This document shows positions 34,541 to 43,353 of a DNA stretch of 64,000 nt, one piece after another; the stretch's first letter is position 1, and the number at the start of each line of letters is the position of its first letter. The notes beneath the pieces are model-generated. The model was not told the DNA's origin and ran no database searches. It saw only the letters and a list, made by a program, of their open reading frames with translations. The translations under genes and the position numbers were made by a program. The DNA comes from Vibrio gazogenes (GTDB taxonomy: Bacteria > Pseudomonadota > Gammaproteobacteria > Enterobacterales > Vibrionaceae), in the NCBI RefSeq assembly GCF_023920225.1, contig NZ_CP092588.1, positions 1,054,001 to 1,118,000 on the forward strand, written 5' to 3'.

Positions 34541-35043
34541 GCATACGGGGAACACAAAAAAGATTGATGGGGTTATTCTTGAAAAATCGGTTCATCCCCG
34601 TGCATACGGGGAACACAAGGACGTGTCTGTGGATGTGTCTGCGGAGTTCGGTTCATCCCCGTGCATACGGGGAACACATCAACATTGCACTCAATGAAGT
34701 ATTCAAAATCGGTTCATCCCCGTGCATACGGGGAACACGGGTGGAGGTCTGATCACGAAAGGCCGGATTGCGGTTCATCCCCGTGCATACGGGGAACACG
34801 GGTTCAGTGGTCGGGTGATGTTTAATTGGGCCGGTTCATCCCCGTGCATACGGGGAACACATTTCCTGAAATGGCAGGTTCTCGATCTGCACCGGTTCAT
34901 CCCCGTGCATACGGGGAACACACTAAAGAGCAAAACGAAGCGATTGCAAAAGACGGTTCATCCCCGTGCATACGGGGAACACTGATGTAGCTCCGAAAAC
35001 TCGACGCTCACCCGCGGTTCATCCCCGTGCATACGGGGAACAC
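34527..35043 (-). CRISPR. CRISPR array 1: nine I-E-type repeats, eight 32-bp spacers
   Basis: Repeats of 29 bp start at 34527 and then every 61 bp (34588, 34649, 34710, 34771, 34832, 34893, 34954, 35015). On the minus strand each reads GTGTTCCCCGTATGCACGGG followed by GATGAACCG, the I-E form with a CCCCG/CGGGG hairpin. The 34527 copy has one substitution (TTAATCC for TTCATCC), which marks the trailer end; the leader is therefore at the right, in the AT-rich DNA after 35043, and the array reads leftward. No type I-E cas gene is in the window. Confidence 0.97.
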
Positions 35044-35464
35044 TCTAAATATAGATGATTGATCTATAAAAAGAAAAATCGTCGTTAACAATCTACCAAC
35101 ATTTTCTGTCTTTGAACCCAGACATTGATATCTTCTAACGGGCATCTCCTTGCGTAAAGAGCCTCCCACCCAAAAGGTGATCTCTACAGGCTATTTTCAT
35201 TGCCAATCCTTATCTCATAAAACAAACACATTGCGGGCAATGTACCGAAGCCGAACACGGGGAAACTGAATATCGTAGGTGAATCAGTCTCATTTATGGA
35301 ACGAAAATCACATAAATATTCTCTCTCAGAAATGTGAAATCATTCAGGTTTTGTTAAATCAGTGTCAGCAAACAACCATAATTTCACTGTCGGAATATAT
35401 GAAACCCGCAAAATACGACATAAGATGAATAACTCTCAGTTGATTAGACACGGAGTGTGCATCT
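35044..35464. promoter_or_regulatory. Putative leader of array 1 and promoter region of the cas operon
   Basis: Gene-free 421 bp. The first ~60 bp right of the last repeat are AT-rich (TCTAAATATAGATGATTGAT and TATAAAAAGAAAAATCG), as expected for a I-E leader read leftward. The right part must carry the promoter of the rightward cas operon; CACGGAGTG serves as the ribosome site of cas10. I see no unambiguous -35/-10 pair. Confidence 0.5.
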
Positions 35465-37345
35465 ATGGAGCAACCTTGCTTTCTTAAGGTCGAGGCCGTC
35501 AATATTTATAATACGATCCTCGACACGACCCAACTCAGCGTTATTCGCGGTGGCAGTTATTTACTTAAAGACACCATTGAAAAAATCCACGCATCATTTC
35601 ACAGCACTTTTACGGATGAAAAAGAATATATTCCCCTAACGATTGGCGGATCCATCGGTATTTTTGCAATTGCATCAGACAAACTGGCACAAGCTCAGGA
35701 CATCATCAAAAAATGTCTCAATAAAGAATGTCCGACAACAGAAAGTGCAAAAGACCCCAATTTAACTCTTTCAGATATCTTCACTTTTACTGTCGATGAA
35801 GTTAAAGCAGATAATTACCTGATAGCCAAAGAGCTTCTGACAGCCAGAGGGCGTCAGCAACAAGCCCGACAACTGAGTTTTGGCATTCCGCAAACGCTTG
35901 CTGACACGAAGAGCAATAACAAAAAGGACAAAACCGGAATTGTCTGTGCACTAAATGGTGTCTTACCGGCAGATAATAACAGTATCACGATCCCGGCAGC
36001 AGGGAATAATAAAGTCTCTCAAAGTGTCGCCAGCCGGTTTTTACAGGGGCGGCAGATGAAATTTTCACTCTATGTCGATGAACTCAATAAATTACTCAAC
36101 TCAGAAAATAAACTTCTTCAGGACAGAATCCCATCCTGCTGGCACGAATTCTGGCCAAAAGAATTTAAGAGTGCTGAGGAATATAAGCGGTATATCCAGA
36201 AACATTCCTTCGCCGGTGATCTTGAAACCTTGGCAGGACAACATCCGAAAACGGCCCTCAGCGGTAAAGTTGCCGTGATTTACACCGATGGTAACGGTTT
36301 CGGTAAAGCGCAGAAGGAATATATAAAAACGGCTTCGAATCAAGAAAAAGCACAGCAAGAATTCGATTTAGCACTACGCCTCTGGCGGTCAAAATATCTG
36401 GTGGAACTGGTTCAGCTCTTAATTGATAATAAAGCGATCATCGATTGTCAGACCGATCCCGCCACCACAACGAAAGATGATAATAATGAAACAAAAGGAA
36501 TCGTTCAGCTCGAAACCCTGTTATGGGGCGGTGACGAGATGACCATTGTGGTTCCCGCATGGATCGGGATGCGGGTGCTGGCACACTTCTTCGATTTCTT
36601 CAAAAACTTCAACCCCGGCAATGCAGACAAACCACTTACGTTTGCGGCGGGCATTGTCTTTTGCAGCCACAAAACACCAATCCAGAAAGCACAGGACGCA
36701 GCCCGGAATCTGGCAGATGCGATCAAAGATCAACCGGACAAACGGGGCCGTAAATATAACCTGTTTGACTATATGGTGCTGGAATCAATCGACTATCCGA
36801 CTCAAACACTGAAAGACTTCTGGGACTCACAATACGGCTCACTGGCACAGTACCGTCAGCCAATGACGTTTACTGATCCGGCGAATTTTCAGCAACCGAA
36901 GCCAGAATTGAAAGAGATAGAACTCAATGACTGCCTGAAAGCGCTGCCTCGCTCTTCCATCTACAAACTGGTTGAACTGGCGATACAGTTGCGACAAGAC
37001 TGCATCCCAAGTCATAATGACAACGCCACACGCCTCGACAAGTGGGAACAAAAAGGGAGTGCTGCACAACTCGCTCAGCATCTGCACCGGATCCAGAATT
37101 ATCAGCAACCCAAATCTGAACAGGCAATCACACAACTGACCAACCTGTTGCAAACCTTCATCGATCCCAACCCACAAGAGCAGCAGTTCAGCGAAAACCT
37201 GACAACCATGGATCAACAGAACCCCATGTTCTGGCTTCACCTGTTGGAGTTGTATGACTTTCTGGATCCGGAAGCACCAAAAGAATCCGTACAGAACAGT
37301 CCGCAACAACCAGATTCATCCGCAACACAGGAGATCCCGGCATGA
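35465..37345 (+). CDS. cas10: Cas10-family large subunit, HD-less, GGDE variant
   Basis: Signature protein of a type III effector complex, 626 residues. An N-terminal palm-like region is suggested by VEAVNIYNTILDTTQLSVIR. The second palm domain spans about 265-430: YTDGNGFG (Asp275) and WGGDEMTIVVP, in which the usual GGDD cyclase motif reads GGDE at residues 355-358. No histidine-aspartate HD nuclease motif is seen at the N-terminus, and the protein is shorter than typical Cas10. The C-terminus is helical and Gln-rich, like a D4 domain. It overlaps the next gene by ATGA. Whether it still makes cyclic oligoadenylate is open. DNA cleavage through HD is unlikely. Confidence 0.85.
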   Translation: MEQPCFLKVEAVNIYNTILDTTQLSVIRGGSYLLKDTIEKIHASFHSTFTDEKEYIPLTIGGSIGIFAIASDKLAQAQDIIKKCLNKECPTTESAKDPNLTLSDIFTFTVDEVKADNYLIAKELLTARGRQQQARQLSFGIPQTLADTKSNNKKDKTGIVCALNGVLPADNNSITIPAAGNNKVSQSVASRFLQGRQMKFSLYVDELNKLLNSENKLLQDRIPSCWHEFWPKEFKSAEEYKRYIQKHSFAGDLETLAGQHPKTALSGKVAVIYTDGNGFGKAQKEYIKTASNQEKAQQEFDLALRLWRSKYLVELVQLLIDNKAIIDCQTDPATTTKDDNNETKGIVQLETLLWGGDEMTIVVPAWIGMRVLAHFFDFFKNFNPGNADKPLTFAAGIVFCSHKTPIQKAQDAARNLADAIKDQPDKRGRKYNLFDYMVLESIDYPTQTLKDFWDSQYGSLAQYRQPMTFTDPANFQQPKPELKEIELNDCLKALPRSSIYKLVELAIQLRQDCIPSHNDNATRLDKWEQKGSAAQLAQHLHRIQNYQQPKSEQAITQLTNLLQTFIDPNPQEQQFSENLTTMDQQNPMFWLHLLELYDFLDPEAPKESVQNSPQQPDSSATQEIPA

Positions 37346-39360
37346 ACGCTTATCAAATGACGCTTTCTCTGACGCTCCAATCTCCGTTTCTGACACATGG
37401 TACCGGTGCGATGAAATTCGGGCTGGACAGTTTCGGTCAGAGCCATAACGGCAAACTCACACTCAACGGTAGCCTGCTTAAAGGCAACCTCCGGCATAAG
37501 CTTGAGCAATGGCGCGACTTGCTTGGTGAGGATTCGGAACTCTCCGGCGAACTCTCAACCGTGCTGGATGTTGCTTTTGGCTCCCGGACCGACAAACTTG
37601 TTCCGACACCGGACAACCCAGTTCCGACACCATCTCACATGCCCGAGCCGGCGACACTGGTCTTTCCCTGGCACCTGACGGAAGACAGAGACGATGATCC
37701 GGACAATCATTCGGATGGCTCACACAACCATCAAGATCACAAACACTACCGGATCAAAATCGATCAGGCGTCCGGTGCCGTGGAAGAAGGCCAGATTCAG
37801 GTGATTGATATCCGCTATCCGCCGGGAACCGCTGTCACTTTCACCGGAAGCGGATCTTTTTATGAAACCGCAACACTGACGAAAGATGTTGTTGAAAAAT
37901 GGCTGCTTAAAGCACTCTCTGATCTCAGGGCTATCGGTGCGATGAAAAATATCGGCTTCGGCCAGCTGGCAAATCAAGACGCTCAACACCCTGTCAGCTA
38001 TCAGCTTGAGTTTACCAAGCAAGAACTGGCCGAGCAGTCCGACCAACATCCGTCATTGACTGAAACGCCTCTGCAAGTCAGCTTTACCACGGATCAACCG
38101 ATCTGTTTTGCCCAGCCGCGCAGTAAAACCAGCAACCTGTTTGTCGGCTGTGACTACATTCCCGGCAGTGCCATCAAAGCCACCATTGCCGCCAGCCGGT
38201 ATTACCAGAACTTAGCCGAAGACGAGCCGCTGAAAACCTATCTCGATCAACTGGTGATCCGCCATGCGCTGCCCGTGGTATCCACACAGGAAGAACAACA
38301 GAGCGTATCCACGCCGATCCGTCTGAAAACCCGGCCACTGGCCCTGATGCAATTTGCTATCAAAGGACAAGATGACATTTACGTCAACGCTGCAACCTGC
38401 GCGCAGGCCCATATTTTGAAAAGTATTGAGCCAACAGATAATCCGGTCATTGCCGGTGCCTACCCGACCGACTATAAAGATCAGCCGGAAAAACCGGTAC
38501 TCAGCCAGTTCGGTGCGGTATCACCCGAGTTATCCCGGCACCTCACGGTCAGAACAGCCATCGATAAAGAGAGTGGCACAGCAGACGACGGGAAACTGTT
38601 TGCCTATGAATCGGTCGGCCCTACGGACACTCAGAAAAATCAGATCCACTGGACCACCGTCATGAGTCTGCCCCCGTCAACCGCATTAACTCCGACCATC
38701 ACAGAACGCTTTGGTCAGCAACTGGCAGCCGTTCTCAAACACGGACTGACAAGAGTCGGCAAAACCAAAGCTACGCTGACAGTCAGTCATATCGAGCCAC
38801 TTCAGACGAACACCGTTACATCCGATGTCATCACGCCTGATGAATTGGTTGTCATCAAACTGGAATCGGATGCCATGCTGTTCACGCTGGCGCAATATCA
38901 CGACAAGCAGCAAACTCAGGTTGAACCGCTGGCAGCTCTGTATCAGGACTATTTCGCGCAGCATTTCACCGATGCACATCAACAACCACTAGTGACGCTC
39001 CATGCCTTCCATACCGATCAGACGATGGTTGGCGGAGAATATCTCTATCACCGTTTTCAAAAATCCCACGGGCAGCCTTATCAGCCCTATATCCTGACCA
39101 CAGCAGGCAGTACCTTTACCTTCAGAATCAACCATCACGCACAGCGTGAGCAAGTGCTCGAAAGGCTGAGAACATGGTGCCACACCGGGTTACCGTTACT
39201 CGACTCACAACTGACATGGCAGACCTGCCCTTATTTACCACAGAACGGTTTCGGCGAGATCAGTGTGATGACGGTAAAACAAGCCACTTATAACCAGAAT
39301 TCCAACGCACTGACTGATTTGGGTTATCGGTTTGTTCCCGCAGATCCGGCAGAATTATAA
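37342..39360 (+). CDS. Multi-domain RAMP protein (fused Cas7/Cas5-like)
   Basis: Backbone-type subunit of the type III complex, 672 residues, far longer than a single Cas7. A first RAMP unit begins TLQSPFLTHGTGAMKFGLDS with LNGSLLKGNLRHKLE and closes with the glycine-rich LRAIGAMKNIGFGQL. A second unit begins about residue 240: SNLFVGCDYIPGSAIKATIA (Val268 on). A third partial unit ends with LPQNGFGEISVMTV. Family members carry RNA-cleaving Asp residues in such loops, but I cannot assign them. Fused Cas7-Cas5 subunits of this size occur in III-D variants (the III-Dv Cas7-5-11 type). That assignment is inference. Confidence 0.8.
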   Translation: MNAYQMTLSLTLQSPFLTHGTGAMKFGLDSFGQSHNGKLTLNGSLLKGNLRHKLEQWRDLLGEDSELSGELSTVLDVAFGSRTDKLVPTPDNPVPTPSHMPEPATLVFPWHLTEDRDDDPDNHSDGSHNHQDHKHYRIKIDQASGAVEEGQIQVIDIRYPPGTAVTFTGSGSFYETATLTKDVVEKWLLKALSDLRAIGAMKNIGFGQLANQDAQHPVSYQLEFTKQELAEQSDQHPSLTETPLQVSFTTDQPICFAQPRSKTSNLFVGCDYIPGSAIKATIAASRYYQNLAEDEPLKTYLDQLVIRHALPVVSTQEEQQSVSTPIRLKTRPLALMQFAIKGQDDIYVNAATCAQAHILKSIEPTDNPVIAGAYPTDYKDQPEKPVLSQFGAVSPELSRHLTVRTAIDKESGTADDGKLFAYESVGPTDTQKNQIHWTTVMSLPPSTALTPTITERFGQQLAAVLKHGLTRVGKTKATLTVSHIEPLQTNTVTSDVITPDELVVIKLESDAMLFTLAQYHDKQQTQVEPLAALYQDYFAQHFTDAHQQPLVTLHAFHTDQTMVGGEYLYHRFQKSHGQPYQPYILTTAGSTFTFRINHHAQREQVLERLRTWCHTGLPLLDSQLTWQTCPYLPQNGFGEISVMTVKQATYNQNSNALTDLGYRFVPADPAEL

Positions 39361-39369
39361 GGAGATTTC

Positions 39370-40926
39370 ATGAGCGATTATTATCACATCACCCTCACCG
39401 CCACGCTGGAGAACACCACCGCGCTGACAATCGGCAATGGTGAATTCGGGGCACGTAACACCCCAGAGTCAGCAGAGAATAGCAACAAATCCCAAAATTA
39501 CATTCAGATCTGTATCGATGCATCTGATCAGCTCTATATTCCCGGTTCAACACTCAAAGGGAATGCACTGGCTTTCAGCCGACGGTTACAGGATGAACAC
39601 CACCAGACACCAGATTTGAGCTGGCTATTCGGTAAAGAAGTAGCAGAAACCCTTGAGAAAAACGCAAATAATCACCGAGGGCAAGAGACTCGAAAGGCCA
39701 GCACCGGCGGTCAGGTGCGCTTTCTCAACGCCACGGCACCCAGCCGAACTATATCGTCCGTCACCCGCAACAGTATTGACCCCGTCACCGGAGCCGCCCA
39801 AGACAAACATCTGTTCAATCAGGAATATGCACCTCCCGGTACTCAATTTACCCTTCAACTCCAGATTGATAGCGCGACAGACGTACAACTCCGGCAACTG
39901 GCTGGTTTTCTCACCATATGGGGCGATGAAAAGGCACGGCTGGGGCGCAACACCAATAACAACGCCGGTTTGTTCAAGATTGACAATCTCCGGTTTACCG
40001 GGCTGACCAAAACCGCCTACCTTGACTGGCTCCGGACCCCGGGTACTCATGCGCCAGAGCCGACATCATTCGACACCCCAGCAGCAACATTCAGCGTTGC
40101 AGATGATTACCTGACGCTTGATTTGAATCTGATGCCGCTGTCCCCGATTTTTGTCGGTTGCGATCACATTGAATACCATGATGACCAAGGCAAGAAAATC
40201 GCCGATAAGCGCGAAGGTAAGCCAAAACCGCAAGGTACACACGAAGTCATCGTCGCGGTAAAAAACAAACAGGGGCATCCGGTCATTCCGGCCACCAGTA
40301 TGCGGGGGGTATTGCGTCATCAGGCCCAGCGCATTCTCAACACCTTCAGTGACCTGCACGGCGAACAGGCTGCGAAAGATGCCACAGCGCGGCTCAGACA
40401 ACTGCTTGGCGGCACGGAACAGGCTGCCAATTTTCAGTTGACCGATTTTATCGCAGCCCAAAATAACCGCATGGATCAACCTTTTATTGCCATTGACCGT
40501 TTTACCGGTGGCGTCAAAGGCGGGACCCAAAGCGATACCGTTGCCGGGGGCAATTACTGGGTCGAAAAACATGCGGTCACGCACTATGCGGGCCAAATCC
40601 GCCTGCATCCGCGGCTTTTGGATCAAGCGCATCATGCCGAACTGGCGGTACTATTACTGCTGCTGCGAGATCTGCTGGACGGTGAGCTGCGTTTTGGCGC
40701 TTATCAGGCCAAAGGATTCGGCAAAGCCGCCGCCTCTATACAGTTTCAGCCATTCAGCCAACCAGGTCTGACCAGCACGGCCAGCAACATGCTCACCGAC
40801 TGGGAAGCATTCCGCACATTCTGGCAATCTCAGCCATTCCCTGATTTCAACCAACTCACCACAGCACTTCATCACAAACTTGATGAAAACACTCATTCAA
40901 CAACATCCGGCACGGAGGCCAACTGA
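39370..40926 (+). CDS. Double-Cas7-like RAMP protein
   Basis: Type III RAMP protein of 518 residues made of two Cas7-like units. Unit 1 has ALTIGNGEFGARNTPES, YIPGSTLKGNALAFSRRLQ, GGQVRFLNA and the glycine-rich WGDEKARLGRNTNNNAGLF. Unit 2 has LDLNLMPLSPIFVGCDHIEY, VIPATSMRGVLRHQAQRIL, FIAIDRFTGGVKGGTQ and LRFGAYQAKGFGKAAASI. IPGSTLKG/IPATSMRG are the S-L-K/R-G motifs of Cas7, duplicated. AAGGAGA precedes the ATG. It resembles the Cas7-2x subunit of III-Dv complexes. Each unit should bind one crRNA segment and may cut target RNA. Confidence 0.85.
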   Translation: MSDYYHITLTATLENTTALTIGNGEFGARNTPESAENSNKSQNYIQICIDASDQLYIPGSTLKGNALAFSRRLQDEHHQTPDLSWLFGKEVAETLEKNANNHRGQETRKASTGGQVRFLNATAPSRTISSVTRNSIDPVTGAAQDKHLFNQEYAPPGTQFTLQLQIDSATDVQLRQLAGFLTIWGDEKARLGRNTNNNAGLFKIDNLRFTGLTKTAYLDWLRTPGTHAPEPTSFDTPAATFSVADDYLTLDLNLMPLSPIFVGCDHIEYHDDQGKKIADKREGKPKPQGTHEVIVAVKNKQGHPVIPATSMRGVLRHQAQRILNTFSDLHGEQAAKDATARLRQLLGGTEQAANFQLTDFIAAQNNRMDQPFIAIDRFTGGVKGGTQSDTVAGGNYWVEKHAVTHYAGQIRLHPRLLDQAHHAELAVLLLLLRDLLDGELRFGAYQAKGFGKAAASIQFQPFSQPGLTSTASNMLTDWEAFRTFWQSQPFPDFNQLTTALHHKLDENTHSTTSGTEAN

Positions 40927-40927
40927 C

Positions 40928-43348
40928 ATGAGCGATCAATTCTATAACCCATATCATTTTATTCCGTTTGCCGGCACCGCCAAGGAAAACCCTGCCACAG
41001 ATAAAGCCTATCAAGAGATTGCTAACGGAGAGGGAGAACACATTACCCATGACCGCTGGGAGAAAAACACCCTCAGCGGTGCGATTTATGTCGCACTGAC
41101 CAATAAAAGTGATTTAATTGTCGGTGGGGACAGGCAAGGAGACGAGCAGAATAGATATGTTGAATTCTATCGCAGTCATCCGGCCGGACGGCTCGACAGC
41201 CCCCGGCAGCTCGGCATTCCCGGTAATAGTCTGCGCGGCATGATCGCCAGCACAGCAGAAATTATCAGTGATTCTGCGATGCGAGTGTTAGGAGATGAGT
41301 ATTATTCGGTGCGGGCTGCGGCAAATATATCTACATTCTCTACTTTGGGTCTCATTGTAAAAGAAGACAATGAGCTAAAATTGAAACCATTGAATATTGG
41401 AACGCTACGAGCTTATAACCAACCAACTTTTTATCAATGTAATAAAAATGATATACCATATGATGAATGCTTTTATCAGAGAACAGATGACTGGGAGGAC
41501 TTTTTAGTTAATTATGTATCAGTCTATAGAAAAGAAAACGTTCTAATCAATGGAAAAATAGTAAAAGCTGTAACACCCAGAAAAGATAATTTCTTTCAAA
41601 AAATGCAAATTCCTATTTCATGCTTCCATGGAAAAGATCCAGACCCTAAATACATTTACCTTAGAGAGAATTTGCCTTTCACTGATATAGACGAGCCACT
41701 ATCTACTGAAGGTAAATCATACAAAGTAGACCAAATAACACATAACTGTTACCTTCTAAAAGGTCGCTTAGTAACACCTGAAATGTCCAAGGATGCATTT
41801 TATGGAACACCAAAAGAATTCAAAGAATTCTTAAATAAAAACAACTTAAATGGAAAATATTTTTCTCAGAACATTATGTATTGCAAAGGTGATATTACTG
41901 ATCGAGAAAAACGATTAGCAAGCACCAAAGAATATGAATTCCTAATTCCATTTAATGAAAAAAAACTAAACGAAACTACTTCATTTTCAATTAAAGAAGA
42001 TGCAATTAAAGAATTAGAATCGTTATTAGAGCAGCAGAAAAATTCCACCTTACTTCCCGAGAATTGGAAAAAACATAAGAAAGAGAAAGAATGGTATAAG
42101 GTAACTGAAGGCGATATTTATTATTTTAAAATTGATAGGCAGAACGCTCTAGTCACCGAACTATCCTTCTCTCAAATTTGGCGAAAAGAAGTGGCTCACA
42201 CCATTAGCCAAGAAATTGATGATGAAGGAAAGGAAAAGCGTTCGTCAACTTATGAAATCATGCGGCAGGGGAATCAATCCCGTTACCTACCATGGGGTGT
42301 TTCTCCCCGGGATGGAGAGCAAGCAAAACTCACTCCCGCAGAGCAATTATTTGGTGTCATTGAAACTCAAACCAAAACTTCAGGCAACAATGAACAGAGC
42401 TCCGATAATCTCGCTTCCCGAGTACGTTTTTATGATGCCATCCCATTAAAAGATTTAAAATGCCAGACTTTCCAGCCAATCAAAAAAGAGGATCGCACAT
42501 CACTAACACTATCAACACCTAATCCTCCCAGTGCTTCCATGTATATGGTGTCTGGCGATGAAACTGAGTTAAAAAAAACGGATCTATACAATCCTGCCAA
42601 GAAGTTTCAACTCAATGGTCGTAAACGTTATCTGCAACATAAAAATGCCCACGCAGAGAACCATGGTTCTCAAGATATGATCACCATGGCTGAGGCACTG
42701 TCTGTGGATTCAGAAACGCCGGATCAACCCCCGTTTGGTTTTTGTATCGAGTTCGATAATCTGACCCATGAAGAACTGGATTTACTGATCACCTCAACCG
42801 GAGCCGGCAAACACCGTACCGATCAGCATGTTTTCAATCAGCAACTCGGGATGGGCAAACCTTATGGCTTCGGTAAAGTTCAACTTGATGTGCTTGGCGT
42901 TTTTCTTAAAGACCCGCACCAACGCTATCGCAGTTTAGATTCACAGCCGGTGTACAGTCAGGTATTGAAAGATTATCAACCCACTCAAACTCAGCTCAAT
43001 TATCTGACGAACTATCTGCAAAAAGTACCCAACCCAGCATTACAACAGTTGATCAACAAGCTAAACGAGGATAATAGCTTGGTTGAACAAACTTCACTCC
43101 AAATAGAAAACTCTTTCATTGACTCCACAGCCCTGAACCAAGTCATGGCATTGGCCGATGAAAACAATTTCGAGTATTCAATTCACTACCCATTAGAACA
43201 GGGGAATCAAGACGAAGCCTTTAAATGGTTTGCCAACAACGATGACAAAAACAATCGGAACTATCAGGCGTTAGGACGGTTATCTGAAGACGGAAAAATT
43301 CAGCCGTTGAATCGAAATCGTCCGGCTAAAGGAGCAAATAATAGGTAA
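40928..43348 (+). CDS. Large RAMP protein with a long AT-rich insertion (Cas7-insertion-like)
   Basis: 806 residues from the ATG at 40928, behind GGAGG (the ORF extends to 40880). The N-terminus has WEKNTLSGAIYVALTNKSD and LGIPGNSLRGMIASTAEIIS; the C-terminus has FGFCIEFDNLTHEELDLLIT, HRTDQHVFNQQLGMGKPYGF and GKVQLDVLG, i.e. the two halves of one RAMP fold of the TIGR03986-like group. Between them, residues about 135-450 form an insertion rich in Lys, Asn, Glu and Phe whose DNA (about 41330-42270) is much more AT-rich than both sides. This matches the idea of a Cas7 subunit with an inserted domain as in III-Dv. The insertion itself is not recognised. Confidence 0.8.
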   Translation: MSDQFYNPYHFIPFAGTAKENPATDKAYQEIANGEGEHITHDRWEKNTLSGAIYVALTNKSDLIVGGDRQGDEQNRYVEFYRSHPAGRLDSPRQLGIPGNSLRGMIASTAEIISDSAMRVLGDEYYSVRAAANISTFSTLGLIVKEDNELKLKPLNIGTLRAYNQPTFYQCNKNDIPYDECFYQRTDDWEDFLVNYVSVYRKENVLINGKIVKAVTPRKDNFFQKMQIPISCFHGKDPDPKYIYLRENLPFTDIDEPLSTEGKSYKVDQITHNCYLLKGRLVTPEMSKDAFYGTPKEFKEFLNKNNLNGKYFSQNIMYCKGDITDREKRLASTKEYEFLIPFNEKKLNETTSFSIKEDAIKELESLLEQQKNSTLLPENWKKHKKEKEWYKVTEGDIYYFKIDRQNALVTELSFSQIWRKEVAHTISQEIDDEGKEKRSSTYEIMRQGNQSRYLPWGVSPRDGEQAKLTPAEQLFGVIETQTKTSGNNEQSSDNLASRVRFYDAIPLKDLKCQTFQPIKKEDRTSLTLSTPNPPSASMYMVSGDETELKKTDLYNPAKKFQLNGRKRYLQHKNAHAENHGSQDMITMAEALSVDSETPDQPPFGFCIEFDNLTHEELDLLITSTGAGKHRTDQHVFNQQLGMGKPYGFGKVQLDVLGVFLKDPHQRYRSLDSQPVYSQVLKDYQPTQTQLNYLTNYLQKVPNPALQQLINKLNEDNSLVEQTSLQIENSFIDSTALNQVMALADENNFEYSIHYPLEQGNQDEAFKWFANNDDKNNRNYQALGRLSEDGKIQPLNRNRPAKGANNR

Positions 43349-43353
43349 AAACG

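Noticed and set aside
34564..34985. ORFs in array 1 with repeating FIPVHTGNT / VHPRAYGEH
   Set aside because: They are translations of the CRISPR repeats.
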